The notes: generated from the letters alone by a model not told the origin. DNA of 64,000 bases from Candidatus Microgenomates bacterium (GCA_025449735.1 JANWIV010000004.1:30585-94584), one strand, 5' to 3'; numbered from the stretch's first letter, positions 42,460 to 52,541 are shown. Program-made: numbers and translations.

Positions 42460-43108
42460 TCGATTTGTTTTGAAATTACTGAAGGAAAATATAATTTATA
42501 TTATTGGGGTAGTTCTTTTTATTATGCTATTGATTATATTTTTACCTCCACAACTGCAGTCAATCGCTGAATTGAAATCAACGCTTAACAATAAAAATGA
42601 ACAGCTTGAAGCGAGAAAGGATTTATTCGAAATAGCTCGCGCTAGTCTTTCTTTTGATGTTAAATCAATGGATGTTATAACCAAGAGTATGTTTCCAGCT
42701 GATGAGGATTATTTCTCTATATTTCGTGCCCTTGAGCTCTTGGCAGCACGTAGCGGGATTTTTATTGAAACCTTTTCTTCTCCTTTTGGAAATAAACAAG
42801 GAGCCGCAGTAAAAATCGAAGTCTCAGCGCTCGGTAATTCTGAGGCAGTGACAAGGTTGTTGACTAATTATCAATTAAAAAGCTCACGGCTCGTGACGAT
42901 TGATCGGATTGGTTTTGATGCCGTCGCTTCCAAGATAACCTTTAGTATCAATTTCTTTACCATACCTGTCCCAGCGCCGGCAACTACCCAAATTCCAAAA
43001 ATAAAGCAATCGACACTGGATTCAATATTAAGCTTCACCGATACACAGTCAAATGCAGTAGTCGTCAGTAGCGACTATATAATCAAAAGTAATCCTTTTG
43101 CTCCTTAA
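42443..43108 (+). CDS. pilO: Pilus assembly protein PilO-like
   Basis: 221 residues from the ATG at 42443 (MKIYNDRFVLKLLKEN); the track's 42332 start is a frame artefact within pilN. One membrane helix (~17-38: IIYIIGVVLFIMLLIIFL), a coiled-coil stretch (LKSTLNNKNEQLEARKDLFE) and a small alpha/beta domain with RLLTNYQLKSSRLVTIDRI, as in PilO. Overlaps pilN by 17 bp. Ends the plus-strand pilus operon; converges on khpA. Confidence 0.8.
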   Translation: MKIYNDRFVLKLLKENIIYIIGVVLFIMLLIIFLPPQLQSIAELKSTLNNKNEQLEARKDLFEIARASLSFDVKSMDVITKSMFPADEDYFSIFRALELLAARSGIFIETFSSPFGNKQGAAVKIEVSALGNSEAVTRLLTNYQLKSSRLVTIDRIGFDAVASKITFSINFFTIPVPAPATTQIPKIKQSTLDSILSFTDTQSNAVVVSSDYIIKSNPFAP

Positions 43109-43122
43109 ATTGATCAGACCTG

Positions 43123-43362
43123 TTAATCTATGTTAACGTAGATGCGTCGCTCCGTCTCAGGGTTATGAAGCTTTGAGTAGGTAATTAATATATCTTGAAT
43201 TGCTTTTATCGTTGAGCCTGATTTGCCAATGACGGTGGCATAATCCGATTCGTCGAGTTTAACATGAAAACGAAGTAGGTCTGGTAATTCTTCTGTTTCA
43301 ATATTGATACTGTCGGGATTACTGACGAGTTTACTTAAGAGAAATTGCAATAGCGCTTCCAT
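43123..43362 (-). CDS. khpA: KH-domain RNA-binding protein
   Basis: 79 residues with one KH domain: the GXXG motif is IGKSGSTIKAI, preceded by FHVKLDESDYATV. KhpA is a small RNA-binding protein, in other bacteria partnered with KhpB, and usually lies directly after rpsP, as here (2-nt gap). Cytoplasmic. Last gene of the recG-rpmF-nusB-rnc-rpsP run. Confidence 0.88.
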   Translation of the reverse strand: MEALLQFLLSKLVSNPDSINIETEELPDLLRFHVKLDESDYATVIGKSGSTIKAIQDILITYSKLHNPETERRIYVNID

Positions 43363-43364
43363 AA

Positions 43365-43613
43365 TTATTTTTTAGTTTCCTCAAGTCGGTGTCCAATTAA
43401 GCGGTATAAACCCTTAGAAAAAGCAGCGCCACGGCTACGCCAATGATCTATTTTAACCTTATCAAATTTTAATTCCGCCGGTTCCTTGGTTGGGTCATAA
43501 AAACCCAGCTTATCGATATATCGAGAATCTCTTGGCTTTTTGGCCTCAATAACAACAATACGATATTTAGGGTCATTTTTCCTGCCTTGCCGACTTAGTC
43601 TAATTTTTAGCAT
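43365..43613 (-). CDS. rpsP: 30S ribosomal protein S16
   Basis: 82 residues with the S16 start MLKIRLSRQGRKNDPKYRIV and YIDKLGFYDPTKEP; typical length. It lies 7 nt downstream of rnc and 2 nt before khpA. Confidence 0.97.
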   Translation of the reverse strand: MLKIRLSRQGRKNDPKYRIVVIEAKKPRDSRYIDKLGFYDPTKEPAELKFDKVKIDHWRSRGAAFSKGLYRLIGHRLEETKK

Positions 43614-43620
43614 GAAGATA

Positions 43621-44319
43621 TTATATCACGAGTGAAAGTTTTTTTAAAGCCATACTCGCCGCCTGTTCCTCGGCCCTTTTTTTTGATTTTCCAATTCCCT
43701 CCCCAATTTTGCGAGTGCCATCATAGACTGCTACGGTATAGATCTTGTCATGTTGGGGTCCTTCCTCACTAACAATTTCATAACGAGGTAAATTTTTGTA
43801 TTTTTCTTGCCAATATTCCTGAAGCAGGTTTTTCGAAGGAATATAAGTTTTGCTTGCAATAATGTGGGCTAAAATATCCTTAAATAGGAAACGTTCAACG
43901 AATTTCTGTGCCGTTATATAACCCCGATCGATGAAAATTACAGCCAGAAGTGCCTCGAAGCAATCGGCTAAAATTGAATTATTGCTTCTACCGCCACTGT
44001 CTTCTTCACCTCGAGATAGATATAAAAATTGACCAAGGGTTAAATCATGTGCCGCTTTGGCCAAACTCTCAGTGCGGACTATTGATGCTTTTATGTCGGT
44101 ATATTGCCCCTCATGGAATGAGGGATAATTTTTAAACAAATAGACTGAGGTAATGAGTGATAACACGCTATCGCCTAAAAATTCTAGTTTCTCATTCGTT
44201 GCTCGGTCGCTATCCTTATGTTCATTAATATAGGAACGATGAATAAAGGCATTTTCAAGAAGTTGTTTATTTTTAAAGGTAATGCCAATTTTAGCCTCCA
44301 AGCTAGATAGTTTTGTCAT
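43621..44319 (-). CDS. rnc: Ribonuclease III
   Basis: 232 residues. The catalytic domain shows AFIHRSYINEH and the signature NEKLEFLGDSVLSLI, with ADCFEALLAVIFID carrying the second acidic pair; a C-terminal double-stranded-RNA-binding domain follows (LLQEYWQEKYKNLPRYEIVS to KKRAEEQAASMAL). It processes rRNA precursors and other duplex RNA. Its ATG overlaps the nusB stop by 4 bp. Confidence 0.97.
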   Translation of the reverse strand: MTKLSSLEAKIGITFKNKQLLENAFIHRSYINEHKDSDRATNEKLEFLGDSVLSLITSVYLFKNYPSFHEGQYTDIKASIVRTESLAKAAHDLTLGQFLYLSRGEEDSGGRSNNSILADCFEALLAVIFIDRGYITAQKFVERFLFKDILAHIIASKTYIPSKNLLQEYWQEKYKNLPRYEIVSEEGPQHDKIYTVAVYDGTRKIGEGIGKSKKRAEEQAASMALKKLSLVI

Positions 44320-44666
44320 AAATTATCTTTATTGTCAAATATTTTACCAAGAACCGCATTAATAAAGGCAGCAGACTTCTCGGCGCCAAGCTCCTTACCA
44401 AGTTCAACCGCCTCATTGATAACTACCTTGGGAGGTACCTTCTTTTCAATCAATAGTTCATATAAAGCTAGACGCAATATTGCCAAATCAACCTTAGCAA
44501 CCTTTTCCAGGCGATATTTTGGGGCGACTTTAACGATTTGTGGATCTAGCGTGCTGATATTTTTAAGTACCAAAGTAGCTTTTTCAGAGGTTTTAGCACT
44601 AGGTTGATAGGTGGCGGCAAATAGTTCCTGGACTATCTTGATGCGCCGATTGTGGCGTTTATCCAT
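44316..44666 (-). CDS. nusB: Transcription antitermination factor NusB
   Basis: 116 residues from the ATG at 44666 (MDKRHNRRIKIVQELFA); the track start overlaps rpmF. Helical RNA-binding fold with LRLALYELLIEKKVPPKVVI and NEAVELGKELGAEKSAAFIN, the family signature. NusB binds boxA; a boxA-like CGCTCTTTGACA is present in the 16S leader at 20771-20782. Coupled to rnc by a 4-bp overlap. Confidence 0.92.
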   Translation of the reverse strand: MDKRHNRRIKIVQELFAATYQPSAKTSEKATLVLKNISTLDPQIVKVAPKYRLEKVAKVDLAILRLALYELLIEKKVPPKVVINEAVELGKELGAEKSAAFINAVLGKIFDNKDNL

Positions 44667-44668
44667 GA

Positions 44669-44818
44669 TTATTTTCCACAATGCACGCACAAACGGTGCG
44701 GAATTTTTTTCTTACCACAAAATTTACAGATGATAGTCATTGGCAAGGTCCTGGCCCGACTGGCACGACGCTTTCCGGTACGTCTGGTTGAATGTTTTCT
44801 TTTTGGTAATGCCGCCAT
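44669..44818 (-). CDS. rpmF: 50S ribosomal protein L32
   Basis: 49 residues from the ATG at 44818 (MAALPKRKHSTRRTGKRRAS); the longer track start has no support. A zinc-ribbon is formed by CKFCGKKKIPHRLCVHC, the cysteine-containing type of L32. Ends 2 nt before the nusB start. Confidence 0.93.
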   Translation of the reverse strand: MAALPKRKHSTRRTGKRRASRARTLPMTIICKFCGKKKIPHRLCVHCGK

Positions 44819-44905
44819 GATTAAATGAAAAATTTGAAATGACAAAATAAAAATTAGGAAACGGGACTTAACTATTTTACAGGGAGAGTGCTCATTTTGC
44901 AAATG

Positions 44906-46972
44906 TTAGTCTCGGGCAATCTGAATATTATGATATTTGTCAATTCTTTCTTTAAGGATTGGATATTCTGAATCAAGGGAATATTTGTTTCTGACAAATT
45001 CTTGCGCCAGTTTCTGGGTTTTGTTAATTAGCTCAACATCAGTTAAGGTCGATAGGGCGAGCTCAGAAATGCCATGTTGTTCGATACCATGCAGGCTACC
45101 TCCGCCACGATGTTCAAGGTCATATTGAGCCAAAACAAAGCCATCGTTTACTTTAGAAAAGAAATTGAGCCTTTGAGTAATCGGAATCGCTTGTTGTTCG
45201 GTAAATAGCAGACAATAGGATTGTTTATTATCGCGTCCCACTCGACCTCGAAGTTGATGAAGTTGAGCCATACCAAACCGCTCTGCTCCTTCAATGACGA
45301 TAATTGTCGCTCTTGGAATGTCAATACCAACCTCAACCACTGGAGTTGATACGAGTATATCTAGCTTGCCTTCCTTAAAATCAAGAAGGACCTTGTCTTT
45401 CTCTGCCGATTTCATTCTGCCATGAAGGAGGCCAATTTTTAGATTAGGAAATATTTCTTTACTTAGTTTCTCATATTCATTATTGGCTGCTTTGATATTT
45501 TTCATACTCTCATGGGTTGATTCATCAATTAGCGGGACGACAATAAATATCTGAGCCTGATTTGCCTGCGCTTGAGTATTGATCCAAGTATAGGCTGCCT
45601 GCCTTTTCTCCTGAGTCACCAGATGAGTTTTCACTGGCAATCTCCCCAGCGGCATCTCATCAAGGATAGAGATATCGAGTTCACCATATAAGGTCAACAT
45701 GACCGTTCTTGGTATTGGTGTCGCTGTCATTGAGAGTAAATGAGGGTTAGTCCCCTGCTCCTTTAGTTTTGCTCGCTGTACCACTCCAAATTTTTGCTGC
45801 TCATCAACAATCACTAAACCAACATTGTCAAATTTCCTTTTACCAGCAATTATGGCATGAGTACCAACGATTATGTTCGCGGAGGCAATTTCTTCGTTGG
45901 AGGACTTTTTGTTTGAGGTGATTATTGCTATACTGGGAGAAGAGGCGCCATTCGAAGAAAAAATGCTTATTAGGCTTTGAAAGTGTTGTGAGGCGAGGAT
46001 TTCAGTCGGTGCCATAAGAAGAACCTTGAAACCATTGAGATGAGTTAAATAGGCAGCAAAAGCGGCAACGATGGTTTTACCACTACCAACGTCTCCCTGA
46101 AGCAACCGATTCATTGGTTTAGGAGTTGATATATCCTTCAAAATCTCATCAATACTTCTTTTTTGAGCTTTTGTGAGCTTAAATGGTAGGTTTATTTCGA
46201 AATCATTGAGAGTCTTTTCGAACTTGTTTCTATTTAGTACTGTACCTACCTTCTCATGTTGCCAACTTTCACGAACCAGCGCTGAGGAAAGTTGAATAGT
46301 AAACAATTCATCAAAAGCTAATCTGTCTCTTGCTTGCTCTGCAAGAGCAAGGTTGTCAGGAAAGTGAATTTGTCGATAGGCAATGTTGCTCTCAACCAGA
46401 TTGTTTGCTTTCAGAATTTTGTCGCTTAACATCTCCTGAAACTGGTTGACCCGTTGCAACAGGTAATAAATTTTCTCCCTCAACAATCTTGAGGATAAGC
46501 CACGCTTCGCCGGATAGATTGGTACTAATCTTGCCGTATGAACGGGCTCAGGTGAATCGATTTCGTAATGTTGGGCGCGGATAACTGTCCCAAAATCAAG
46601 TCTTTCGAGACTCCCGGCGACGGAGACTATTTGACCGGTGCGAAAAATTTGTCTTAAGAAAGGTTGATTAAACCAAGTCACAGTCGTACTAGCCTTGTCA
46701 TCTACTAATTTCACCTTTTGAATTTGCATATGTCGGCGTGTATAGATATTTTCAAAGTCACTGACAGTGGCTTTAATTGTCACGTGCTCAATTCCGGAGT
46801 CATAGGCAGCACCCATTTCCTTTATCGTGATGATACAACTATAATCTTCATATCGAGTTGGAAAATAGGAGATTAGGTCAAAATAAGTATTTATTGAAAT
46901 CGATTTGAGACGATTCTTGGTAAGCGGCGCCGTTTTTGGTAGCGTTTCAATTGGAGTCTGTAGAAGCTCCAT
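44906..46972 (-). CDS. recG: ATP-dependent DNA helicase RecG
   Basis: 688-residue branched-DNA translocase that rescues stalled forks. N-terminal wedge/OB domain (~35-150), helicase motif I LLQGDVGSGKTIVAAF, motif Ia APTEILASQHF, motif II VIVDEQQKFGV (DEQQ rather than the usual DEQH), motif III LSMTATPIPRT, GLLHGRMKSAEKD, motif V VVEVGIDIPRAT and motif VI QLRGRVGRDNKQSY. Length matches the family (~690). First gene of a minus-strand run through rpmF, nusB, rnc, rpsP and khpA, with an 87-nt gap to rpmF. Confidence 0.96.
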   Translation of the reverse strand: MELLQTPIETLPKTAPLTKNRLKSISINTYFDLISYFPTRYEDYSCIITIKEMGAAYDSGIEHVTIKATVSDFENIYTRRHMQIQKVKLVDDKASTTVTWFNQPFLRQIFRTGQIVSVAGSLERLDFGTVIRAQHYEIDSPEPVHTARLVPIYPAKRGLSSRLLREKIYYLLQRVNQFQEMLSDKILKANNLVESNIAYRQIHFPDNLALAEQARDRLAFDELFTIQLSSALVRESWQHEKVGTVLNRNKFEKTLNDFEINLPFKLTKAQKRSIDEILKDISTPKPMNRLLQGDVGSGKTIVAAFAAYLTHLNGFKVLLMAPTEILASQHFQSLISIFSSNGASSPSIAIITSNKKSSNEEIASANIIVGTHAIIAGKRKFDNVGLVIVDEQQKFGVVQRAKLKEQGTNPHLLSMTATPIPRTVMLTLYGELDISILDEMPLGRLPVKTHLVTQEKRQAAYTWINTQAQANQAQIFIVVPLIDESTHESMKNIKAANNEYEKLSKEIFPNLKIGLLHGRMKSAEKDKVLLDFKEGKLDILVSTPVVEVGIDIPRATIIVIEGAERFGMAQLHQLRGRVGRDNKQSYCLLFTEQQAIPITQRLNFFSKVNDGFVLAQYDLEHRGGGSLHGIEQHGISELALSTLTDVELINKTQKLAQEFVRNKYSLDSEYPILKERIDKYHNIQIARD

Positions 46973-47115
46973 AATTGTGCTTAAATAAGAAATATCGGTG
47001 CAATTGAAGTCATTATCAAAATAATCGTGGCTAATAGAATGAAAAATTTAAGAATAATTTTTCTTTTTTTCCTTAATTTGTGTATGATCATTAATGTATT
47101 ATAATAGATGGATAA

Positions 47116-49665
47116 ATGTTAAATCAATCAAATCGACTTCGACGAACTGGTGGGCTTAGGGATGCCTTTACTAGACAGTCACTAATGAAGAAATTATTGA
47201 TACTAGCCAGTATTTCCTTAATCTTACTTTTTGCGATTGTGATTATCGTTGCTCGTGACTTGCCCTCACCAGGCAAAGTCGAGCGAGACAAGGGCTTTTC
47301 TACAACCTTTCTTGATCGAGATGGCGAGGTGCTATTTGAAATGTACCAGGATAAAAATCGCATTCCGGTCAATATCGAGAATGTCCCTGATCATTTAAAG
47401 CAAGCGACCATCGCCATTGAGGATAAAGATTTTTATTCTCATCAAGGTTTTTCTGTTCTTGGTATGGGGAGAGCGGCGATAAAAACTATTTTTTTTGGCA
47501 AACTAGAGGGTGGATCAACGCTCACTCAGCAGTTAGTCAAAAACGTTCTCCTAACTAGAGAGCGTACGGTAACGAGAAAAATAAAGGAATTTATTTTAGC
47601 ACTTGAGATTGAGCGAAGATATGATAAAGACACTATTCTGGAGCTTTATCTTAATGAAGCGCCATATGGTGGTCAATTCTGGGGTATTGAATCAGCTGCC
47701 AAAGGTTATTTTGGAAAGCCAGCTTCAGAATTAACTATTGTTGAATCGGCCTTTTTGGCTGGTCTGCCACAGCGACCGAGCTATTACTCGCCTTTTATTG
47801 GTGAGAAAGACGCTTATATTCCAAGAACTAAGGCGGTGTTGCGTCGTTTGAGAGAGGATGATTACATTAGTTCCAATGAAGAAAAAGAGGCCCTTAAAAA
47901 GCTTGAGACAATTAAATTTGAGAAACCCTCATCGGCACTCGCCGCACCTCACTTTGTCTATTATGTCAGGGAGTTGGTGGCAAAAGAGTTTGGACAATCG
48001 GTGCTTGATCAAGGAATTACCATTAAAACCACCCTGTCAAAAAAGCTGCAGGAAAAAGCGCAACTAATAGTAAAGTCTGAAATTGAAAAAACAAAAGCAC
48101 TTCATGCCACCAATGGGGCGGCCGTCATTATTGAAAATAAAACCGGTCAGATCCTATCAATGATCGGTTCCTATGATTATAGTGACGCCGACTATGGCGC
48201 TTATAATACGGCGATTGCGCTTCGTCAACCGGGATCAGCAGTCAAACCAATTACCTATGCGACTGCATTTAAACAAGGTTATACTCCGTCAACTGTCGTC
48301 ATGGATGTAGCCACTGAGTTTCCTGATCAAGGTGGTAAATCTTACAATCCTGTCAACTACGATGGTAAATTTCGAGGGCCAATGCAGATGCGTTTTGCCT
48401 TGGGAAACTCAATTAACATTGTCGCCGTGAAGACTCTGGCCATGGTTGGGATCAAACCATTCCTCGAGACAGCCAATGATCTTGGTCTAACCACATTTGC
48501 GCCAACAAAGAAAAACCTCGATCGTTTCGGTCTCGCGATTACTCTAGGTGGTGGCGAGGTGAAATTGCTTGATCTAACTAGCGCCTATTCGGTATTTGGC
48601 CGCGGTGGCGAGCGAATTGAGCCTAGTGCAATTCTAGAGATTAAGGACTACAAAGGCCATACCCTTTTTAAAGCAAAAAAAGTAAGTAAGAAGCGCGTTT
48701 TGTCTGAGGAGATCAGCTTTCTAATTAGTCATATTTTGGCTGATAACAATGCCCGCGTTGAGGCATTTGGCGCTTCCAGTCAGTTGGTTGTTCCTGGCAA
48801 GACCGTGGCAGTCAAAACCGGTACCACCAATGACAAGCGTGATAACTGGACTGTTGGCTATACCCGTGAGGTGACGACAGGCGTCTGGGTGGGAAATAAT
48901 GACAATAGCCCAATGAGTGCTGGCGTTGCTTCTGGACTCACCGGAGCTAGCTCAATTTGGAATAAAATCATGCGTGAGGTCCTCAAGGATTATAAGGATG
49001 GTATAGCGAGCGTCCCTGGTAAAGTCAAAGCGCTTGAAGTTGACGCTCTTTTTGGCGGACTGCCCAAGGATGGTAGCAACAAAAGATCAGAATATTTCCT
49101 GAGCGGTACTGAACCCAAAAGCATTTCTTCTTATTACAAGAAAATCAAGCTTTCAAGAGCAGATAATAGTCGCCTCGCCAATGAGATTGAGATTAAAAAG
49201 GGTGAATATGAAGAGCGAGAATACTTTGTACCGACAGAAGCTGATCCGATCTCTCGTGACGGCAAGAATCGTTGGCAAGAAGGCATAAACGCTTGGGTGG
49301 CGGGACAAGGTGACAGTCGATATAAAGTGCCCACTGATCTTTCTGGCGCTCAGTCAGATGATGTCATTGTGACGATTCAGGAGCCAAAAAATGAGGAGCG
49401 AGTAAATCACAATGATATAAAGGTGCGCATTCGAGTCTCATCCGTCAAATCAATTCGCAATGTCAAGATATTTATCAATGATTCTCAGGTCAAATCAATA
49501 GATGGTGACAATCACGAAATCACCGAAATGTTTAATTTGTCTGATGGCACATACAACATCGGAGTCAAAGCGGAAAATACCGATGGCAAGACCGGTGAAG
49601 CTGGGGCACGAATTGGAGTGAATAGAGATTGGTTTGAAGGTCTAACTCTCACGATTACTCCCTAA
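47116..49665 (+). CDS. Bifunctional penicillin-binding protein, class A
   Basis: 849 residues, peptidoglycan polymerase and cross-linker anchored by one N-terminal helix (~28-48). GT51 domain: TIAIEDKDFYSHQGF, GGSTLTQQLVKN, KIKEFILALEIERRY. Transpeptidase: SxxK as GSAVKP, SxN as GNSIN, and VAVKTGTTND. After the transpeptidase comes a ~100-residue Ig-like beta domain (VIVTIQEPKNEERVNHNDIK onward) at the C-terminus. TATAAT lies 10 nt before the ATG, leaving almost no leader. MreB may direct its activity. Confidence 0.93.
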   Translation: MLNQSNRLRRTGGLRDAFTRQSLMKKLLILASISLILLFAIVIIVARDLPSPGKVERDKGFSTTFLDRDGEVLFEMYQDKNRIPVNIENVPDHLKQATIAIEDKDFYSHQGFSVLGMGRAAIKTIFFGKLEGGSTLTQQLVKNVLLTRERTVTRKIKEFILALEIERRYDKDTILELYLNEAPYGGQFWGIESAAKGYFGKPASELTIVESAFLAGLPQRPSYYSPFIGEKDAYIPRTKAVLRRLREDDYISSNEEKEALKKLETIKFEKPSSALAAPHFVYYVRELVAKEFGQSVLDQGITIKTTLSKKLQEKAQLIVKSEIEKTKALHATNGAAVIIENKTGQILSMIGSYDYSDADYGAYNTAIALRQPGSAVKPITYATAFKQGYTPSTVVMDVATEFPDQGGKSYNPVNYDGKFRGPMQMRFALGNSINIVAVKTLAMVGIKPFLETANDLGLTTFAPTKKNLDRFGLAITLGGGEVKLLDLTSAYSVFGRGGERIEPSAILEIKDYKGHTLFKAKKVSKKRVLSEEISFLISHILADNNARVEAFGASSQLVVPGKTVAVKTGTTNDKRDNWTVGYTREVTTGVWVGNNDNSPMSAGVASGLTGASSIWNKIMREVLKDYKDGIASVPGKVKALEVDALFGGLPKDGSNKRSEYFLSGTEPKSISSYYKKIKLSRADNSRLANEIEIKKGEYEEREYFVPTEADPISRDGKNRWQEGINAWVAGQGDSRYKVPTDLSGAQSDDVIVTIQEPKNEERVNHNDIKVRIRVSSVKSIRNVKIFINDSQVKSIDGDNHEITEMFNLSDGTYNIGVKAENTDGKTGEAGARIGVNRDWFEGLTLTITP

Positions 49666-49668
49666 GTA

Positions 49669-51558
49669 TTATTTTCTTACTCTGGCTGAGAATTTACTTT
49701 CAAGGAGACTGACGATATCTTTTCTCACTGGCTCAACATCCTCATTGCTAATATTGACATTATTATTGCTATTGCTAAATGCGATATGAATGAAGACTGA
49801 TTTAGTCCCTCCCTTAAGCATCTTCGGCATCTCTCCTAGGGTGACTTGATATACCAGTGGGCTTATTGATTTCAATGCATCGATGATCGCTCCTACTGCC
49901 TGATCCTGAGAAACAATAAAGGAAAAATCATGGAATATTTGTTGTGGTGGCTCGGTTAACACTTCCCTGCCGTCCACGGTCTCTGCATTAATTAATGCTT
50001 CAATATCGAACTCTAGGTAGAAGGCATTTTTATCAATTTTCACTATTGAATAAAGTGAGTCATCGGGTCTTCGCTTCAGTTTTTCAAAAAGAACTTCAAC
50101 GACACCTTTTAAATCAAAATATGAACCGGACTTATGATGAAGTATAACTCCAAGAGTTCGCCTTTCCTTATATTCATCATTACTTTGGTAATATATTTTT
50201 CCAACCTCAAACAGGGCAATTCTAGGATAACCATATTTAAGCCAATTCTTGTCCGATTGCTCAAGACCGTGGCGTAGCGTCGTCCTGAGCATATCTTTAG
50301 TCTTTGTCAAGGAGTTTTCTAGTCTAATTGGCAATAGCGCTGAGCTATTTTCTTGTACTAGCGGTGCGGTGATCTGCTCACTATAACCACAAGCCGTCAT
50401 AAAATTTCTGATTGTCATCTCAAAATCAACATAAGGAAATTGAATATTTTTTGGCGGGGCCATATTTGGCAAAATGGCAGGAATATTTTCATAGCCATGG
50501 ATTCGCAACACCTCTTCAATAAGATCTTCTTCAATGGTCAGATCAGTGCGAAAGTATGGGATCGATACCTCAATTAATTGAGCGCTTTTCTTCTTTGCCT
50601 TGAGCTCCAGACGGTTTAAAATACTGACTATTTCATTTATTGAGAGCTTGACTCCTCCTATTTTGAGAACTTGCGAAGTCGAGAAAGACAGCTTAAGCTC
50701 CTTTGCCTCGTTGTAATATAGATCAGTGCTTCCTACTGCTTTACCACTACAAAACTGTGAATATAGATTTAGAGCACGAGATAAAGCAACTTCAGTCCCT
50801 TTGGGATGAAGGAATTTTTCAAGTCTTGTTGAAGCCTCTGTTCGAATGCCATGTCTGGCGCTAGTGCGTCTGATTGAAGCCTGATTATAAACCGCCGCTT
50901 CAAGTAGAATATCGGTTGTCTTATTATCAACTTTAGCTCTCTCCCCGCCGATAATTCCGGCGAGCGCCAAAACTCCCCTATTGTCGGCAATGACAATATC
51001 GTCTGGAGTCAATTTCAATTTCTTACCTCCCAAAGCAGTAAACTCCTCGTCATGAGTGGCGGCTCTAACAACGAGCGTACCCTCAATGGAGTCTAGGTTA
51101 AAAGCATGTAGCGGTTGCCCGAGTTCAATCATTACATAATTGCTTATATCAACAATCGGATTAATTGACGGCATACCATAAGCAGTAAGAAGCGCGACCA
51201 TTTGGACCGGCAACGGATTTGAGCTTAAATTCTTGATGACAAGAGTATTGAAGCGATAACAACTTTGGAAACTTTCTACCTCAATTTTTATCTCATTAGC
51301 TTTTGCTTTTGGAAGGTCAGAGAGGTCTGGATATTTCAGTTTAGTTTGGACTATAGCTGAAAGCTCACGAGCGACTCCAATAATAGACAAGACATCAGGC
51401 CGATTCTGACGGACTTCTAAGTCCATGACAGTAATGCCTTCTTTATTATCAATTTTTCCATCCTGCATGTGTCCGATTTCAGTCAGTTTGACTCCAATTT
51501 CATCCGCCTCAAGACTGGTATCGACATATTGTTTTAGCCATTCTATTGGGACTTTCAT
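49669..51558 (-). CDS. pheT: Phenylalanyl-tRNA synthetase beta chain lacking the tRNA-binding insert
   Basis: 629 residues versus ~795 in E. coli. MKVPIEWLKQYVD runs directly into DLEVRQNRPDVLSIIGVARE, so the N-terminal EMAP/OB tRNA-binding domain normally inserted here is absent. B3/B4 (editing) region: VDISNYVMIELGQPLHAFN and ALAGIIGGE; B5 domain around IEEDLIEEVLRIHGYENI; catalytic-like domain, then the C-terminal FDX-ACB domain (SFIVSQDQAVGAII). It forms an alpha2beta2 enzyme with PheS; its start overlaps the pheS stop by 4 bp. Confidence 0.95.
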   Translation of the reverse strand: MKVPIEWLKQYVDTSLEADEIGVKLTEIGHMQDGKIDNKEGITVMDLEVRQNRPDVLSIIGVARELSAIVQTKLKYPDLSDLPKAKANEIKIEVESFQSCYRFNTLVIKNLSSNPLPVQMVALLTAYGMPSINPIVDISNYVMIELGQPLHAFNLDSIEGTLVVRAATHDEEFTALGGKKLKLTPDDIVIADNRGVLALAGIIGGERAKVDNKTTDILLEAAVYNQASIRRTSARHGIRTEASTRLEKFLHPKGTEVALSRALNLYSQFCSGKAVGSTDLYYNEAKELKLSFSTSQVLKIGGVKLSINEIVSILNRLELKAKKKSAQLIEVSIPYFRTDLTIEEDLIEEVLRIHGYENIPAILPNMAPPKNIQFPYVDFEMTIRNFMTACGYSEQITAPLVQENSSALLPIRLENSLTKTKDMLRTTLRHGLEQSDKNWLKYGYPRIALFEVGKIYYQSNDEYKERRTLGVILHHKSGSYFDLKGVVEVLFEKLKRRPDDSLYSIVKIDKNAFYLEFDIEALINAETVDGREVLTEPPQQIFHDFSFIVSQDQAVGAIIDALKSISPLVYQVTLGEMPKMLKGGTKSVFIHIAFSNSNNNVNISNEDVEPVRKDIVSLLESKFSARVRK

Positions 51559-52541
51559 AAAGTGACTAGTTCGCCGTTATATAATTTTCTAATATCGGCA
51601 ATTTCATATTTAGTCATCACGAGGCGATCCAAACCCATGCCAAAAGCAAACCCAGAATATTTAGTATGATCAATACCACAGCTTTTAAGCATATTAGGAT
51701 GTACCATTCCTGCGCCAAGAATCTCAATGAAGCCACGATATTTGCAAACCATGCAACCAACAGATAAGCAAAATGGGCATTCGATGTCAAGCCCGACTCC
51801 AGGTTCGACTTGAGGGTAATACTTACAACGAAATCGGGTCTTTACATCTTCCCCATAAAGATATTTGACAAAGGCAATTAAAGTCCCCTTGAGATGGCTC
51901 ATATTGACGCCATGATCAACAAGTAAACCTTCATATTGGTAAAACATGGAATTATTGGTAGTGTTTTCGGTTTCATTGCGATATACCTTGCCAGGGACGA
52001 CGATTCTAATAGGTAACGCTTCATTGGTGAGCGCTCGGGCCTCGACGCTTGAGGTGTGAGTTCGCAGAAGATACTCGGGCTGTTTGATATACAAGGTATC
52101 CATAAGTTCTCGTGCCGGGTGATCCGATGGCAAGTTCAATTTTCCAAAGTTATTTTCCTCAGTCTCAATTTCTGGCCCTTCGTATACCGAATAGCCCTGA
52201 TAAATAAAAAATTGATTAATAAGGTTGATGACCTTGGTTGTTGGGTGAAGTGAGCCAACCTGTGGTTTATTGCCTGGCAGAGTTGGGTCAAAATCCTCAG
52301 ATGGTTGAGAATTATCGGAGAGCGATTCCAGTGAATCAAGTTGGGTCTCAATATACTTTTTAAGTTTGTTGATACTGCTGCCGGTGGCTTTTTTTTGTGC
52401 GTCAGATAGAGTGGCCAGTTCATGCAAAAGGCCATTTAACTCGCTATGACGACCCAAGTACTTTATTCTTAGTTCTGGAGGGCTGATTTTGCCCTCCTCT
52501 TTCTCGAAGTTTTGCTTAATTTTTGATATCTTATCTTCCAT
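51555..52541 (-). CDS. pheS: Phenylalanyl-tRNA synthetase alpha chain
   Basis: 328 residues, class II synthetase. N-terminal helical part, then motif 2 region LLRTHTSSVEARAL and YRNETENTTNNSMFYQYEG, and motif 3 GFAFGMGLDRLVMTKY. A cysteine cluster (CPFCLSVGCMVCKYRG) in the catalytic domain could bind zinc, seen in some bacterial PheS. TACAAT on the minus strand ends 7 nt before the ATG, predicting a leaderless mRNA for the pheST operon. Confidence 0.96.
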   Translation of the reverse strand: MEDKISKIKQNFEKEEGKISPPELRIKYLGRHSELNGLLHELATLSDAQKKATGSSINKLKKYIETQLDSLESLSDNSQPSEDFDPTLPGNKPQVGSLHPTTKVINLINQFFIYQGYSVYEGPEIETEENNFGKLNLPSDHPARELMDTLYIKQPEYLLRTHTSSVEARALTNEALPIRIVVPGKVYRNETENTTNNSMFYQYEGLLVDHGVNMSHLKGTLIAFVKYLYGEDVKTRFRCKYYPQVEPGVGLDIECPFCLSVGCMVCKYRGFIEILGAGMVHPNMLKSCGIDHTKYSGFAFGMGLDRLVMTKYEIADIRKLYNGELVTL

